A stretch of DNA of 64,000 nt from Nemorincola sp044225795 (GCA_044225795.1 JBGAIF010000003.1:434001-498000); one strand, 5' to 3'; counted from the first letter of the stretch, positions 9,766 to 18,130 are shown. Notes: generated by a model from the sequence alone, not told the origin. A program made the numbers and translations.

Positions 9766-10154
9766 GTGTAGCACTTGTTGATGTCAGTTTCTTGTATGAT
9801 GTAGCAGGGAATGACACAAAATACATATATGATGTGGTCAATTTGTTTTTGAACAATGTTCCGGACGGATTGAACAGGCTTGACTCTCTCATAGCAGAGG
9901 GTAAAGACTACTCTGCCATACAGAAGCAGGCACACGGATTAAAGTCGAGCGCGGGTATAATCAAGATAAGAGGTATGTATGATAGCCTCGTGGCCATAGA
10001 GGCTGCAGCGAGAAAGATAGCTGAAGGACTGGGAACAGTTGCTGATTTTCGGCCGGTGATCTTGAAGCGTTTTGAAGATATGATGGGTGTTTTTCATGAA
10101 GCACTACCCGAAATAGTAGCAGAAAGGGATAGGAATAGCCCTGTCAGGAAATAG
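9762..10154 (+). CDS. Hpt phosphotransfer protein
   Basis: A 130-residue four-helix Hpt-like protein. The phosphorylatable His is H58 in the motif QAHGLKSSAG, which is typical of Hpt domains (HxLKGxSxxxG). It overlaps the receiver gene by four bases and presumably exchanges phosphate with it or with a hybrid kinase encoded elsewhere. The pair looks like the receiver-Hpt tail of a hybrid sensor kinase split off as two small genes; that origin is inference. Confidence 0.82.
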   Translation: MSVALVDVSFLYDVAGNDTKYIYDVVNLFLNNVPDGLNRLDSLIAEGKDYSAIQKQAHGLKSSAGIIKIRGMYDSLVAIEAAARKIAEGLGTVADFRPVILKRFEDMMGVFHEALPEIVAERDRNSPVRK

Positions 10155-10168
10155 TACAGACATCCCGG

Positions 10169-10200
10169 TTGTCGCCTCAGGGCAAAACATTGTACCTTTG
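10169..10200 (+). promoter_or_regulatory. Predicted promoter of pseudouridine synthase gene
   Basis: TTG at 10169-10171, 21 bases, then TACCTTTG at 10193-10200. The predicted start near 10204 is 18 bases before the ATG at 10222. Confidence 0.55.
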
Positions 10201-10221
10201 CCGCTTACCGGAACAGATATA

Positions 10222-12060
10222 ATGAGAAAGACCACCCCGCAGGATCCACGTAGTAATAAGCCAGGTTTTAAAAAGACAGGAAGTAACCCGCATTTCAAAA
10301 AAGATGCGAAGCCGTCATTCAGGAAAAAGAATGAGGAGCCGTTTGATACGGAGCGTGTTGACCGGAATAAAAAAGGATATGAAGCCAGGGTAAGCCGGAA
10401 ACCCGGCAGCAGTGAGCAATCGTTTGACCGGGAAGATAGAGACAAACGGGACCGCAAACCCGGTTTTAAAAATAATAAGGACAGTTACTCAGACCGGTCC
10501 GCTACACGCGAAGGTTACAATTCCGATAAAAAGTTCACTAAAAAAGACGGATACAATAGCGACTCCCGTTCCGGCAAAAAGTTTGAGCGGCCAGGTAAAG
10601 AAGAAGCGCGTCCGTACAAGAAGTTTGACAGATCAGAAAAGGACGACTCCCGTTCCGGCAAAAAATTTGAGCGGCCAGGTAAAGAAGAGGCGCGTCCGTA
10701 CAAGAAGTTTGACAGATCAGAAAAGGACGACTCCCGTGCAGGAAGGAAATTTGACAGGCCGGGCAAGGAAGACGCTCGACCATACAAGAAGTTTGACAGA
10801 TCAGAAAAGGATGACTCCCGTGCAGGAAGGAAATTTGACAGGCCGGGTAAGGAAGACGCTCGACCATACAAGAAGTTTGACAGATCAGAAAAAGCAGACT
10901 CCCGTCCATATAAGAAGTCTGACAGGGATGGACAGGATGATACCCGTCCATACAAGAAATTTGATAAGGCCGGTAAGGAAGATACGCGTCCATTCAGACA
11001 ACGCGGGAGCGCAGACGATACTAAGGGTAGAAAGATGAAGCCCGGTATGCCAGCAGGCGAGACGGAGGGGGAAAAGAAGAAGACATTCCGCGACGTGATG
11101 AACGGGGCTTTCCAGGGGCAGAAAACAACGAAAGACAAAGATGGCTTTGAGGTGATCAAACCGGAGAAATTTGATGATAAAGTTTTTGGAGAGCTGGAAG
11201 ATAAGTATGCTGATAAGCCGGTAAGCCGCCCATATGAAACACAAAAGCTTCAGAAGTCTATAGAAAAGAAGCAGGAACTGACCAAGGGAAGAAAGAAAAA
11301 GTGGGAAGATGAGGAAGAAGATGAGGATGATGCAAGCGTGTCGTCGAGTGATGAGATGCCACTGAATAAATATATAGCACATAGTGGAGAATGCAGCCGC
11401 CGTGATGCCGCGGAATTTGTGAAGCATGGTAAGGTGAAGGTGAATGGAGAACTGGTGTTAGACCCCGGGTACCGTGTGAAACAGGACGACCAGGTGACCA
11501 TGAGCGGTAAAAAATTAGTACCTCAAAAGGGTTTGGTGTACATACTGCTTAATAAGCCTAAGGGATTCATTACGACAAATGAAGATCCGCAGGGCAGAAA
11601 AACGGTGATGGAACTGGTGGCCAACTCCGGGGTTGGCAGGTTGTTTGCCGTAGGCAGGCTGGACAGGGACACGACAGGCCTCCTGCTCATTACCAATGAT
11701 GGCGCGCTGACACAGAAGCTGAGCCATCCGTCTTACAACATCAAGAAAGTATATCATGTTACGCTGGATAAGCCATTGACCAAGGCAGACTTTGAGAAGA
11801 TAGTAGAAGGTGTGGAACTGGAAGATGGCAAGGCAGTAGTAGATGAGATAGCATACCTGGAGAAGAAGAACGAAATAGGGCTGGAGATACACAGTGGCCG
11901 CAACCGTATCGTGCGGCGCATATTTGAATCGCTGGGCTATGTGGTAGATAAGCTGGACAGGGTGATGTATGCCGGACTAACCAAAAAGAACCTGCCGAGG
12001 AGTAAGTGGCGTTTTCTCAATGACCGGGAGATAGTGTTGCTGAAACACTTTAAGAACTGA
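10222..12060 (+). CDS. RsuA/RluB/RluE/RluF-family pseudouridine synthase with long charged repeat arm
   Basis: A 612-residue protein whose C-terminal third is a canonical rRNA pseudouridine synthase. An S4 RNA-binding domain begins about residue 379 (MPLNKYIAHSG). The synthase domain follows, with catalytic D481 in GRLDRDTTGLL and the downstream strand IGLEIHSGRNRIVRR. The first 370 residues are extremely rich in Lys, Arg, Asp and Ser, are probably disordered, and include five near-identical 28-residue repeats. Bacteroidota commonly carry charged N-terminal extensions on this enzyme, and they probably help bind ribosomal RNA. The ATG at 10222 (MRKTTPQD) is preferred over a TTG at 10198 that lies inside the promoter element. 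The rRNA target cannot be told from sequence alone. Confidence 0.88.
   Translation: MRKTTPQDPRSNKPGFKKTGSNPHFKKDAKPSFRKKNEEPFDTERVDRNKKGYEARVSRKPGSSEQSFDREDRDKRDRKPGFKNNKDSYSDRSATREGYNSDKKFTKKDGYNSDSRSGKKFERPGKEEARPYKKFDRSEKDDSRSGKKFERPGKEEARPYKKFDRSEKDDSRAGRKFDRPGKEDARPYKKFDRSEKDDSRAGRKFDRPGKEDARPYKKFDRSEKADSRPYKKSDRDGQDDTRPYKKFDKAGKEDTRPFRQRGSADDTKGRKMKPGMPAGETEGEKKKTFRDVMNGAFQGQKTTKDKDGFEVIKPEKFDDKVFGELEDKYADKPVSRPYETQKLQKSIEKKQELTKGRKKKWEDEEEDEDDASVSSSDEMPLNKYIAHSGECSRRDAAEFVKHGKVKVNGELVLDPGYRVKQDDQVTMSGKKLVPQKGLVYILLNKPKGFITTNEDPQGRKTVMELVANSGVGRLFAVGRLDRDTTGLLLITNDGALTQKLSHPSYNIKKVYHVTLDKPLTKADFEKIVEGVELEDGKAVVDEIAYLEKKNEIGLEIHSGRNRIVRRIFESLGYVVDKLDRVMYAGLTKKNLPRSKWRFLNDREIVLLKHFKN
10561..10980 (+). 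repeat. Five tandem 84-bp coding repeats
   Basis: Units begin at 10561, 10645, 10729, 10813 and 10897, exactly 84 bases (28 codons) apart. The peptide unit contains DSR-S/A-G-K/R-KF-E/D-RPGKE, then ARPYKKFDRSEK. The first two units are almost identical at the DNA level, as are the third and fourth. The fifth is diverged. The array keeps the reading frame, so unit number could change by slippage or recombination without breaking the gene. Confidence 0.95.
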
Positions 12061-12104
12061 TACGGCTGATAAATGACATACACAACACCATGAAAAAATA
12101 ATGA

Positions 12105-13274
12105 ATGCCTTTTCTTACAGCAGATAGAATACATGACGGACGCGGGTGGTTGCCTGGGGGGTATGTTATAGAAGTAAGTGACGATGGCAGCATCATATCG
12201 CTGCATGACTCACCCAAAGAAGGCACCATTGTTTATGAAGGCGTGCTGGCTCCGGGCTTTGTTAATGCGCATTGTCATGTAGAGTTGTCGCATATGAAAG
12301 GGGTGATCCCTGAGCATACAAGGCTCATACCATTTCTGAAGAACGTGCAGATGCACCGTAATGACTTTACTGAGGATCAGAAAAAGACGGCGAGGTCAAA
12401 AGCCTATCATGAACTTTATAACAATGGGATCGTTGCTGTAGGCGACATTGCCAATACAACAGATACCCTCGACGTACGCGCGCTTGATAAGCTGCATTTC
12501 TATACATTCATTGAGTCCATAGGTTTTACAGAGGTGAATGCACAGCGTTCATTTGATTTCTCGCTGAAGACCTATAATGCATTCCTGGCACAACAGTCGG
12601 GGGAGAAGACGCTGAAACAATCCATTGTGCCACATGCCCCGTATTCGGTTTCTTCTACACTCTTCCGCCTGATAGACATGCACCGGAACGATGTGATCAT
12701 TTCCATACACAACCAGGAGAGCGATGAGGAGAACGCTTATTATGCATCAAAACAGGGTGATGTGAATGATCTGCTGACAACACTGGGTATTGATGACAGC
12801 TTCTTTTATCCTACCGGAAGGTCGTCCATACAATCATACCTGGAGTGGATGTCGCAGCATCACCCGTTCATTTTTGTACACAATACTTATACCAAGCATA
12901 TGGATGTGCAGTATGCTCACAGCCGTCTGGATGAGGTGTACTGGTGCCTGTGCCCTAATGCCAACATGTATATAGAGAACAAACTGCCGGATATCAATAT
13001 GTTCATCAGTGAGGGGGCTAATATTTGTATCGGTACAGATAGCCTTGCCTCCAACCATCAATTGTGCCTGCTTACCGAACTGAAGACCATCAGTGCTCAT
13101 TATCCGCACATCGGCTGGGACAAGCTGATAACATGGGCTACCTATAATGGTGCCTGCGCATTGCAGATGCAGGATGCAATAGGCACTCTTGAGGTAGGAT
13201 CGAAGCCGGGTATCAATCTCCTTAAAGGGCTGGACCAACCAGGAGTGCGGCCAACTGTGGCACGCATCTTCTGA
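12105..13274 (+). CDS. Amidohydrolase of the MTA/SAH/aminofutalosine deaminase group
   Basis: A 389-residue metal-dependent amidohydrolase. It shows the metal-binding H-x-H pair in NAHCHVEL (H56, H58), the PHAPYSVS motif typical of adenosine-type deaminases, a following His in IHNQES, and the late metal-binding Asp in IGTDSLASN. The overall look matches the 5'-methylthioadenosine / S-adenosylhomocysteine deaminase and aminofutalosine deaminase (MqnX) branch. In the latter case it would act in the futalosine route to menaquinone, but no other mqn gene is in the window. It follows the pseudouridine synthase by 44 bases and converges on the lipoprotein gene. Confidence 0.75.
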   Translation: MPFLTADRIHDGRGWLPGGYVIEVSDDGSIISLHDSPKEGTIVYEGVLAPGFVNAHCHVELSHMKGVIPEHTRLIPFLKNVQMHRNDFTEDQKKTARSKAYHELYNNGIVAVGDIANTTDTLDVRALDKLHFYTFIESIGFTEVNAQRSFDFSLKTYNAFLAQQSGEKTLKQSIVPHAPYSVSSTLFRLIDMHRNDVIISIHNQESDEENAYYASKQGDVNDLLTTLGIDDSFFYPTGRSSIQSYLEWMSQHHPFIFVHNTYTKHMDVQYAHSRLDEVYWCLCPNANMYIENKLPDINMFISEGANICIGTDSLASNHQLCLLTELKTISAHYPHIGWDKLITWATYNGACALQMQDAIGTLEVGSKPGINLLKGLDQPGVRPTVARIF

Positions 13275-13297
13275 TCAGTCCGCCTTTAGTATATTGT

Positions 13298-13990
13298 TTA
13301 ATTGATGTGATACCGTACCAGCCGGCGCTCCCATATTGCCGGGTCACCTTCATAAAATGCTGTTGTTTCGGAGATAAGGCCTACGCCTATTGCATAGCGG
13401 TGAGCATACTCTCTTGCAGGTCCGTATTTATATCCTGTCGGCCAGTTGTAGATCTGCCTGTAGCTGATGGTAGTGAATGTGCCGGCATCTACAGTGATAC
13501 GCTGTCCTTTCAGCCCCATTTGTTCCGTTACATTGACGGTAAATGCTGTTGCTGCATTAGGGCCATAAGAGAATGTACTGAATACGGTGGTTGTATCCTC
13601 TGAAGAAAAAACGATCTTACCGGTATTGGTTACGGTATAGCTAAGTGAATCACGAAGATAAGTGACATTATAAAGTGTGCCGGAGAACGGCTGCGGGCTC
13701 ACGTATTTGTGATACGTGTACCCGTTCAGCACTGTGTCTTTCTCCACATAAATGCTATCGTATGTATTTTCGGCATGTGCTGCGCCACTCACACTGTCCA
13801 GTTTATAACTTCTGTATATCCAGTAGTTACCCGGCTTAAGGTGTGTATAATTGTTGTATTCCGGAGCTGGTAAAACAGAATCGATAAGGGTCGGTGGCGC
13901 CGTATTCTTTTTTGGTTTCTTACAGGAATCAAATACAAACAGCAGGAGCGACGGGAAAAGAAGGGATAACAAAATGGTGTGTTTTTGCAT
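13298..13990 (-). CDS. Predicted lipoprotein, unknown function
   Basis: A 230-residue protein with a lipoprotein signal peptide (lipobox VFDSC, Cys about residue 23) followed by a KKPKKN stretch. The mature part has the pattern YxxLKPGNYWIYRSYKLDS near residue 50, which recurs in secreted Bacteroidota proteins of unknown function, and then mainly beta-type sequence. No catalytic motif was seen. A perfect 20-bp palindrome lies 37 bases upstream of its start. Confidence 0.75.
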   Translation of the reverse strand: MQKHTILLSLLFPSLLLFVFDSCKKPKKNTAPPTLIDSVLPAPEYNNYTHLKPGNYWIYRSYKLDSVSGAAHAENTYDSIYVEKDTVLNGYTYHKYVSPQPFSGTLYNVTYLRDSLSYTVTNTGKIVFSSEDTTTVFSTFSYGPNAATAFTVNVTEQMGLKGQRITVDAGTFTTISYRQIYNWPTGYKYGPAREYAHRYAIGVGLISETTAFYEGDPAIWERRLVRYHIN

Positions 13991-14026
13991 GTCGTTGTTT
14001 TTCTAAAATAACGACCACAGACAAGC

Positions 14027-14046
14027 ATTATTGCATATGCAATAAT
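14027..14046. promoter_or_regulatory. Perfect 20-bp palindrome, possible operator
   Basis: ATTATTGCATATGCAATAAT is a perfect inverted repeat in the 91-base gap between the thioesterase stop and the lipoprotein start. It sits upstream of the lipoprotein gene at promoter distance. It is AT-rich with no T-tract, so an operator or protein-binding site is more likely than a terminator. Confidence 0.45.
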
Positions 14047-14081
14047 ATAGCGGGTGCTGCGTTAAACACACCACTTTGTTC

Positions 14082-14501
14082 TTAAGCTTCAGCCAGCACC
14101 ATTCTTGCCAGTGCCATCTCATGCTTTCTTTTTACAGATTCACCGATAGGTGTTGGCTGCCCGTCATCGTCAATACGTACGAATGTGATGGATGTTGTAC
14201 ACATCACGGTTTCCTCACCGCTATATACATTGTACTTGCGTGCCTCAATATTCAGGTTGATGGAAGTATTGCCCAGGTGAGCCACCTCTCCGTATATGCG
14301 TACGTGGTTGCCTGCCTTCAGTGGTTTCTTAAAGAGCATCTCTCCTACGCGCAGTGTCACCATATTCGGTGTGCAGCAATACTCTGTGGCGTAAGCCGCG
14401 GCTGCCTCATCTATCCATGACATCATAAATCCTCCGAAAAGGTTGCCGTGTATGCCAATGTCTTTGCCCATGCAGATCTTCTTGTTGATCAGTTTCATCA
14501 T
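14082..14501 (-). CDS. Hotdog-fold acyl-CoA thioesterase
   Basis: A 139-residue hotdog protein of the YciA/BFIT type. The helix-start motif HGNLFGGFMMSWIDEAAA (about residues 16-33) is the acyl-CoA thioesterase signature, with the general base Asp in the WIDEAA segment. It hydrolyses acyl-CoA thioesters in the cytoplasm; chain-length preference is unknown. I chose the double ATG at 14501/14498 because the frame upstream crosses a strong terminator hairpin (14529-14551), so longer versions would start inside it. Confidence 0.85.
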   Translation of the reverse strand: MMKLINKKICMGKDIGIHGNLFGGFMMSWIDEAAAAYATEYCCTPNMVTLRVGEMLFKKPLKAGNHVRIYGEVAHLGNTSINLNIEARKYNVYSGEETVMCTTSITFVRIDDDGQPTPIGESVKRKHEMALARMVLAEA

Positions 14502-14521
14502 GTTGTGGTTGTTTGAAGTAT

Positions 14522-14551
14522 AAAAAAAGCCCCCCGGTACAGGCGGGGGGC
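14522..14551 (-). terminator. Rho-independent terminator (minus strand)
   Basis: A perfect 8-bp GC stem (GCCCCCCG / CGGGGGGC) with a 7-base loop is followed on the minus strand by seven T. It lies between the dienelactone hydrolase unit and the thioesterase gene, and so ends the upstream unit or attenuates the thioesterase. Confidence 0.9.
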
Positions 14552-14578
14552 GAAATCTCTTTTCAGATCCGGACAATA

Positions 14579-14662
14579 TCATCCCCGCAACGAATAGCAC
14601 TGCTTACAGCACATGCCGGTATTACGTTTTGAATTATGATGTATGTTACCCTGAATTTTCAT
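14579..14662 (-). CDS. Candidate 27-residue Cys-containing small ORF
   Basis: An ATG-started ORF of 28 codons including the stop lies 51 bases after the dienelactone hydrolase gene and 27 bases before a strong terminator. The peptide begins MKIQGNIHHN and ends TGMCCKQCYSLRG, with three Cys, two His and several Lys/Arg. It could be a leader peptide in an attenuator before the thioesterase gene, a tiny operon-distal gene, or chance. There is no proof of translation. Confidence 0.35.
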   Translation of the reverse strand: MKIQGNIHHNSKRNTGMCCKQCYSLRG

Positions 14663-14713
14663 GCTGCAATATTAGTAAGAAATCTGAAGACCAAAGTTTA
14701 AGAAAATGATAAA

Positions 14714-15562
14714 TTACCTGATGTTCAGTTTTTCCTTCAGGAACCTTACTGACAAAACCTGTGCCTCGGCAGCGGCTTTCACATCAAATTTCGGATTGCT
14801 GGGATTGGCAAATGCATGTACCGCGTCAAAGCTATGCAATGTGAATTTCTGCCCGGTCCTCTTTACCACTTTTTCAAACGCTTCTACGTCATTCATTTGT
14901 ATGAAGCCATCCTGGTTAGCGCGAATGTATAACACATCACAGCGCAAAGGCTTTATGCGGCTGGCATCTTTCTCGGGGAAGCCATAGTACATCACGCACC
15001 CGGCAGCCTGTGTGCCTGCCATCACCGATGAGGTGAATGACCAACTGCCGCCCATACACCAGCCGAGCGTGGCTATCTTCTTATTCCCTGTTTTTACCTG
15101 AACGGCTTTTATGATGGCTTGCGCCCTTTTGGCATCGAGGCCGCCCATCAGCTTGCCCGCCTCATCGGCTGTCCTGGCTACCTTCCCGTCATACAGGTCT
15201 ATGGCATATACATCAACATTGCCGCCTAACAGCTTTTGCCAGTTTTCCGCCTCTCTCCTGATGTAGTCATTCAATCCCCACCATTCGTGGAAGATGAACA
15301 GCACCTTGTCGGTAGGTTGCGGAGACGGAACGAAGAACGCATTCGCGCTTTTATCGCCTGGTATGGGGTATTCTACCATTTTACCCGCATCGGGAGCATA
15401 GTCGAATGGTATGGGCGCTTCATGAGACGCTTTGAATTCCTTATTGAGCGCCAGCATCTGCATACTATTGCCGGTGGGCTTCTTACAGCAGCTTTGAGCA
15501 AGTGAAACCTGTGAGGCTGCACAGCAGGCTATAGCCATTATTGTGATGAACAGTTTCTTCAT
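14714..15562 (-). CDS. Secreted dienelactone hydrolase-family protein
   Basis: A 282-residue alpha/beta hydrolase with a signal peptide ending near ASQVSLAQ. The nucleophile is Cys169 in GWCMGG, as in dienelactone hydrolase (most hydrolases use Ser here), with D218 and H249 (DAVHAF) completing the expected Cys-Asp-His triad. FHEWWGL (91-97) forms the oxyanion side. Export means the physiological substrate is probably not the classical aromatic-degradation lactone. It is the last confirmed gene of a minus-strand run starting at cystathionine beta-synthase, 54 bases after the binding-protein-like gene. Confidence 0.85.
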   Translation of the reverse strand: MKKLFITIMAIACCAASQVSLAQSCCKKPTGNSMQMLALNKEFKASHEAPIPFDYAPDAGKMVEYPIPGDKSANAFFVPSPQPTDKVLFIFHEWWGLNDYIRREAENWQKLLGGNVDVYAIDLYDGKVARTADEAGKLMGGLDAKRAQAIIKAVQVKTGNKKIATLGWCMGGSWSFTSSVMAGTQAAGCVMYYGFPEKDASRIKPLRCDVLYIRANQDGFIQMNDVEAFEKVVKRTGQKFTLHSFDAVHAFANPSNPKFDVKAAAEAQVLSVRFLKEKLNIR

Positions 15563-15616
15563 ATCGCGATCTTTCTTTTTAAATTATATGCAAGTTATAA
15601 AACCTTTGCTTACAGG

Positions 15617-16396
15617 TCATATCTTTAAAGAGGTAAGGTAGGGTATAGCTTCTTTCATTCGGCTGCCATACCAACTGAACATTTCCCCATCCACCAGCCT
15701 TACTTCAACTCCCGGAAGTACTTCGTTTATCTCGGCTATATGCGCATCCTTGAAGGGGTAGGGCTCTGAAGAAAGTAATACCAGTTCGGTTTTTTTGCCC
15801 TTCAGATCTTCCAAAGTAATTTCAGGATAGCGTTCCGTGCCGGCGAATACATTGGTCCACCCCATAGTGGTTATGATGTCGCTGATGAACGTATCGCCGC
15901 CGGCACACATCCATGGCTTGCGCCAGATGAAATAAGCTACCCGTTTCGGTTGGTGTCTTTCTGAGAGTTCTCTGAATCCTGTTGCTATTTCTTCTGCAAG
16001 CTGTGCTGATCGTTCCTTTCGCCCGGTTATTTCACCTACTTCGCCTATCATGTGCAGCGCGTCGCTTATTGTCTTGATGTCACTTACCCAGGTAGGGTAG
16101 CGGGCAGAAAGCTCTTCTATTTGTTCGCGCGTATTCTCTTCTTTATTGGCGATGATAAGGTCGGGCTCAAGAGAACTGACAATGTCTGTATGCACAGTCT
16201 TCGTACCACCTACCCGCTTCTTGTTCCTGAACCATTTCTCGGGGTGTACACAGAACTTTGTGATGCCTACTACTTCATCTTCAAGGCCGAGTGTATGAAG
16301 CAGTTCTGTCTGAGAGGGTACCAGCGACACAATACGCTTAGGAGGGTAGGGAATTGCTACCCGGTTGCCAAGCATATCTGTGAACACTTTTTCCAT
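15617..16396 (-). CDS. BtuF/TroA-like helical-backbone metal or cobalamin receptor domain protein
   Basis: A 259-residue protein resembling periplasmic cobalamin/iron-complex binding proteins. It has RIVSLVPSQTELLHTLGL near the N-terminus, EPDLIIANKEENTREQIEEL, and GERYPEIT/LEDLK-type segments further on. It has no signal peptide or lipobox: the start MEKVFTDMLG goes straight into the domain. The ATG at 16396 overlaps the stop of the preceding membrane-protein gene (TGATG), which supports this start and coupling. No ABC permease or ATPase is adjacent. Cytoplasmic versions of this family exist in Bacteroidota with unknown ligand. Confidence 0.75.
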   Translation of the reverse strand: MEKVFTDMLGNRVAIPYPPKRIVSLVPSQTELLHTLGLEDEVVGITKFCVHPEKWFRNKKRVGGTKTVHTDIVSSLEPDLIIANKEENTREQIEELSARYPTWVSDIKTISDALHMIGEVGEITGRKERSAQLAEEIATGFRELSERHQPKRVAYFIWRKPWMCAGGDTFISDIITTMGWTNVFAGTERYPEITLEDLKGKKTELVLLSSEPYPFKDAHIAEINEVLPGVEVRLVDGEMFSWYGSRMKEAIPYLTSLKI

Positions 16397-16761
16397 CACC
16401 GGAATCTTTTGTAGAAGAACAACAGGATAACACTGAATATGGCATCTATGCCCCGCAGGTTGCTGTAACAGTCGGTAGCGCTGATCCATTTATTCCTGAC
16501 AGCAAGGAACAATAATATGTCGGCAAAAGTGATCAGTACATAACCGAAAAGCCCCCATTTGCGCAGATCGCATACTGCGAGCCAGAAGAAGGTATAGCCG
16601 GCCATCCAGAGTACCTCGAGCCATTCCATACCGGGAAACGGGCTTGTACGGTCGCTCCAGGAGGTCCACAGCAGCAGCAGTATATGAAATAAAGCCACCA
16701 GCGGAAACAGCATTGGTGGCTTTTTAACGATATCTGTTATTAATTCTTTGAAGTTGCGCAT
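16396..16761 (-). CDS. Small four-helix membrane protein, unknown
   Basis: A 121-residue hydrophobic protein with about four membrane spans (PLVALFHILLLLW, LEVLWMAGYTFFWLAVC, YVLITFADILLFLAV, IFSVILLFFYK). No known family was recognised. The start at 16761 lies one base beyond the cystathionine beta-synthase stop, and the stop overlaps the next start, so it is translated as part of that operon. Confidence 0.75.
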   Translation of the reverse strand: MRNFKELITDIVKKPPMLFPLVALFHILLLLWTSWSDRTSPFPGMEWLEVLWMAGYTFFWLAVCDLRKWGLFGYVLITFADILLFLAVRNKWISATDCYSNLRGIDAIFSVILLFFYKRFR

Positions 16762-16762
16762 C

Positions 16763-18130
16763 TTATCCTTTGCTGAACGCGTTGAGGATGTCATACTTGG
16801 TCAGGATGGTGTACTGCCCGCTTTCGTCGCGTGTCAGTACTGCTCCGTTGTCTTTATTGATGTAGTGCGTCAGCCTTTCCAGCGGAGTGTCCATATCTAC
16901 TACCGGGAGCGCGTGGTCCATCACATCGCCTATGAGCTGGTCTTTTACATCGGCCTCTTCTATCAGTTTCTTAAAGAGACTGCCTTGTGTCACGCTGCCG
17001 GTCATTTCGCCGTCCAGCATTACGGGTATCTGCTCTATATCGTATTTCTTCATCAGTTCCAGCGCGTCACTTACTTTGCTGTTCTGATCTATGGTCACCA
17101 GTCTGCGGCGGCCCAGCCCTCCTATCAGGTCGCGCACGGTGCGCACCTCGAGGAAGCCACGGTCCAACATCCATTCGTCATTATATATCTTAGCTACGTA
17201 ACGGCTGCCATGATCGTGGAAGATAACCACAACCACATCATCCTTTTTCAGCCTGTCTTTCAACTGGCGCAGGCCCGCTATTACCGAGCCACCGGAATAA
17301 CCGACAAATATGCCTTCCTCGCGTGTGATGCGGCGTGCCATGAGGGCGCCATCCTTATCCGTTACCTTTTCAAAATGGTCGAGCGCGTTGCGGTCATAGT
17401 TTTCCGGCAGGAAATCCTCTCCAAAACCTTCGGATATATACGGATGCACCTCTCCCATATCCAGTTCTCCGGTGTCGAACCATTTTTTCAGCAAGCTGCC
17501 ATAAGTATCTATGGCCCAAACCTGTATGTCGGGGTTTTGTTCTTTCAGGTATTTGCCTGTGCCCACAATGGTTCCGCCGGTACCGGCAGCCACCACAAGG
17601 TGAGTCACCTTACCCTCTGTTTGCTTCCATATCTCGGGACCCGTCTGCTCGTAGTGAGCCAGGCGGTTGGCAAGGTTGTCGTACTGGTTCACATACCAGC
17701 TATTGGGTATCTCTGTTTGCAGGCGGCGGGCTACCTGGTAGTAACTGCGGGGGTCTTCGGGATCTACGTTTGTAGGGCATACGATCACCTCGGCGCCATG
17801 AGCCTTCAATATGTCCGCTTTTTCCTTGCTCTGCTTATCGGTAGTAGCAAATATGCATTTATAACCCTTAATGATGGCAGCCAGTGCAAGGCCCATGCCG
17901 GTATTACCGCTGGTGCCCTCAATGATGGTTCCGCCGGGCTTTATCTTTCCTTCTTTTTCGGCCACTTCCAGCATTTTCAGTGCCATACGGTCCTTGATGC
18001 TGTTGCCGGGATTGAAGGTCTCCACCTTAGCATACACCTTGCAGGGCAGGTCGGCCACTACGCGGTTCAGTTTCACTAATGGAGTATTGCCTATTGTCTG
18101 GAGGATATTATCATATACCCGTTCTGCCAT
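16763..18130 (-). CDS. Cystathionine beta-synthase with C-terminal CBS domain pair
   Basis: A 455-residue PLP enzyme. K46 in NPGNSIKDR binds PLP, GTSGNTG (72-78) binds its substrate/phosphate, and GTGGTIVGTG is the phosphate loop of fold II enzymes. Two CBS domains fill residues about 335-455 and in this family bind adenosyl ligands such as SAM. The reaction expected is condensation of serine with homocysteine to cystathionine; a cysteine synthase activity is possible. It is the first gene of the minus-strand unit leading to the dienelactone hydrolase. A TACCTTCG near-match to the -7 element lies at 18152-18159, about 20 bases before the ATG. Confidence 0.88.
   Translation of the reverse strand: MAERVYDNILQTIGNTPLVKLNRVVADLPCKVYAKVETFNPGNSIKDRMALKMLEVAEKEGKIKPGGTIIEGTSGNTGMGLALAAIIKGYKCIFATTDKQSKEKADILKAHGAEVIVCPTNVDPEDPRSYYQVARRLQTEIPNSWYVNQYDNLANRLAHYEQTGPEIWKQTEGKVTHLVVAAGTGGTIVGTGKYLKEQNPDIQVWAIDTYGSLLKKWFDTGELDMGEVHPYISEGFGEDFLPENYDRNALDHFEKVTDKDGALMARRITREEGIFVGYSGGSVIAGLRQLKDRLKKDDVVVVIFHDHGSRYVAKIYNDEWMLDRGFLEVRTVRDLIGGLGRRRLVTIDQNSKVSDALELMKKYDIEQIPVMLDGEMTGSVTQGSLFKKLIEEADVKDQLIGDVMDHALPVVDMDTPLERLTHYINKDNGAVLTRDESGQYTILTKYDILNAFSKG

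Noticed and set aside
10561..10980. CRISPR or other non-coding tandem array
   Set aside because: The units are exact multiples of three, keep the reading frame and lack unique spacers, so they are protein repeats.
14502..14600. N-terminal extension of the thioesterase to residue 172
   Set aside because: It would read through the terminator hairpin and adds sequence unlike the family. The ATG pair at 14501/14498 fits better.
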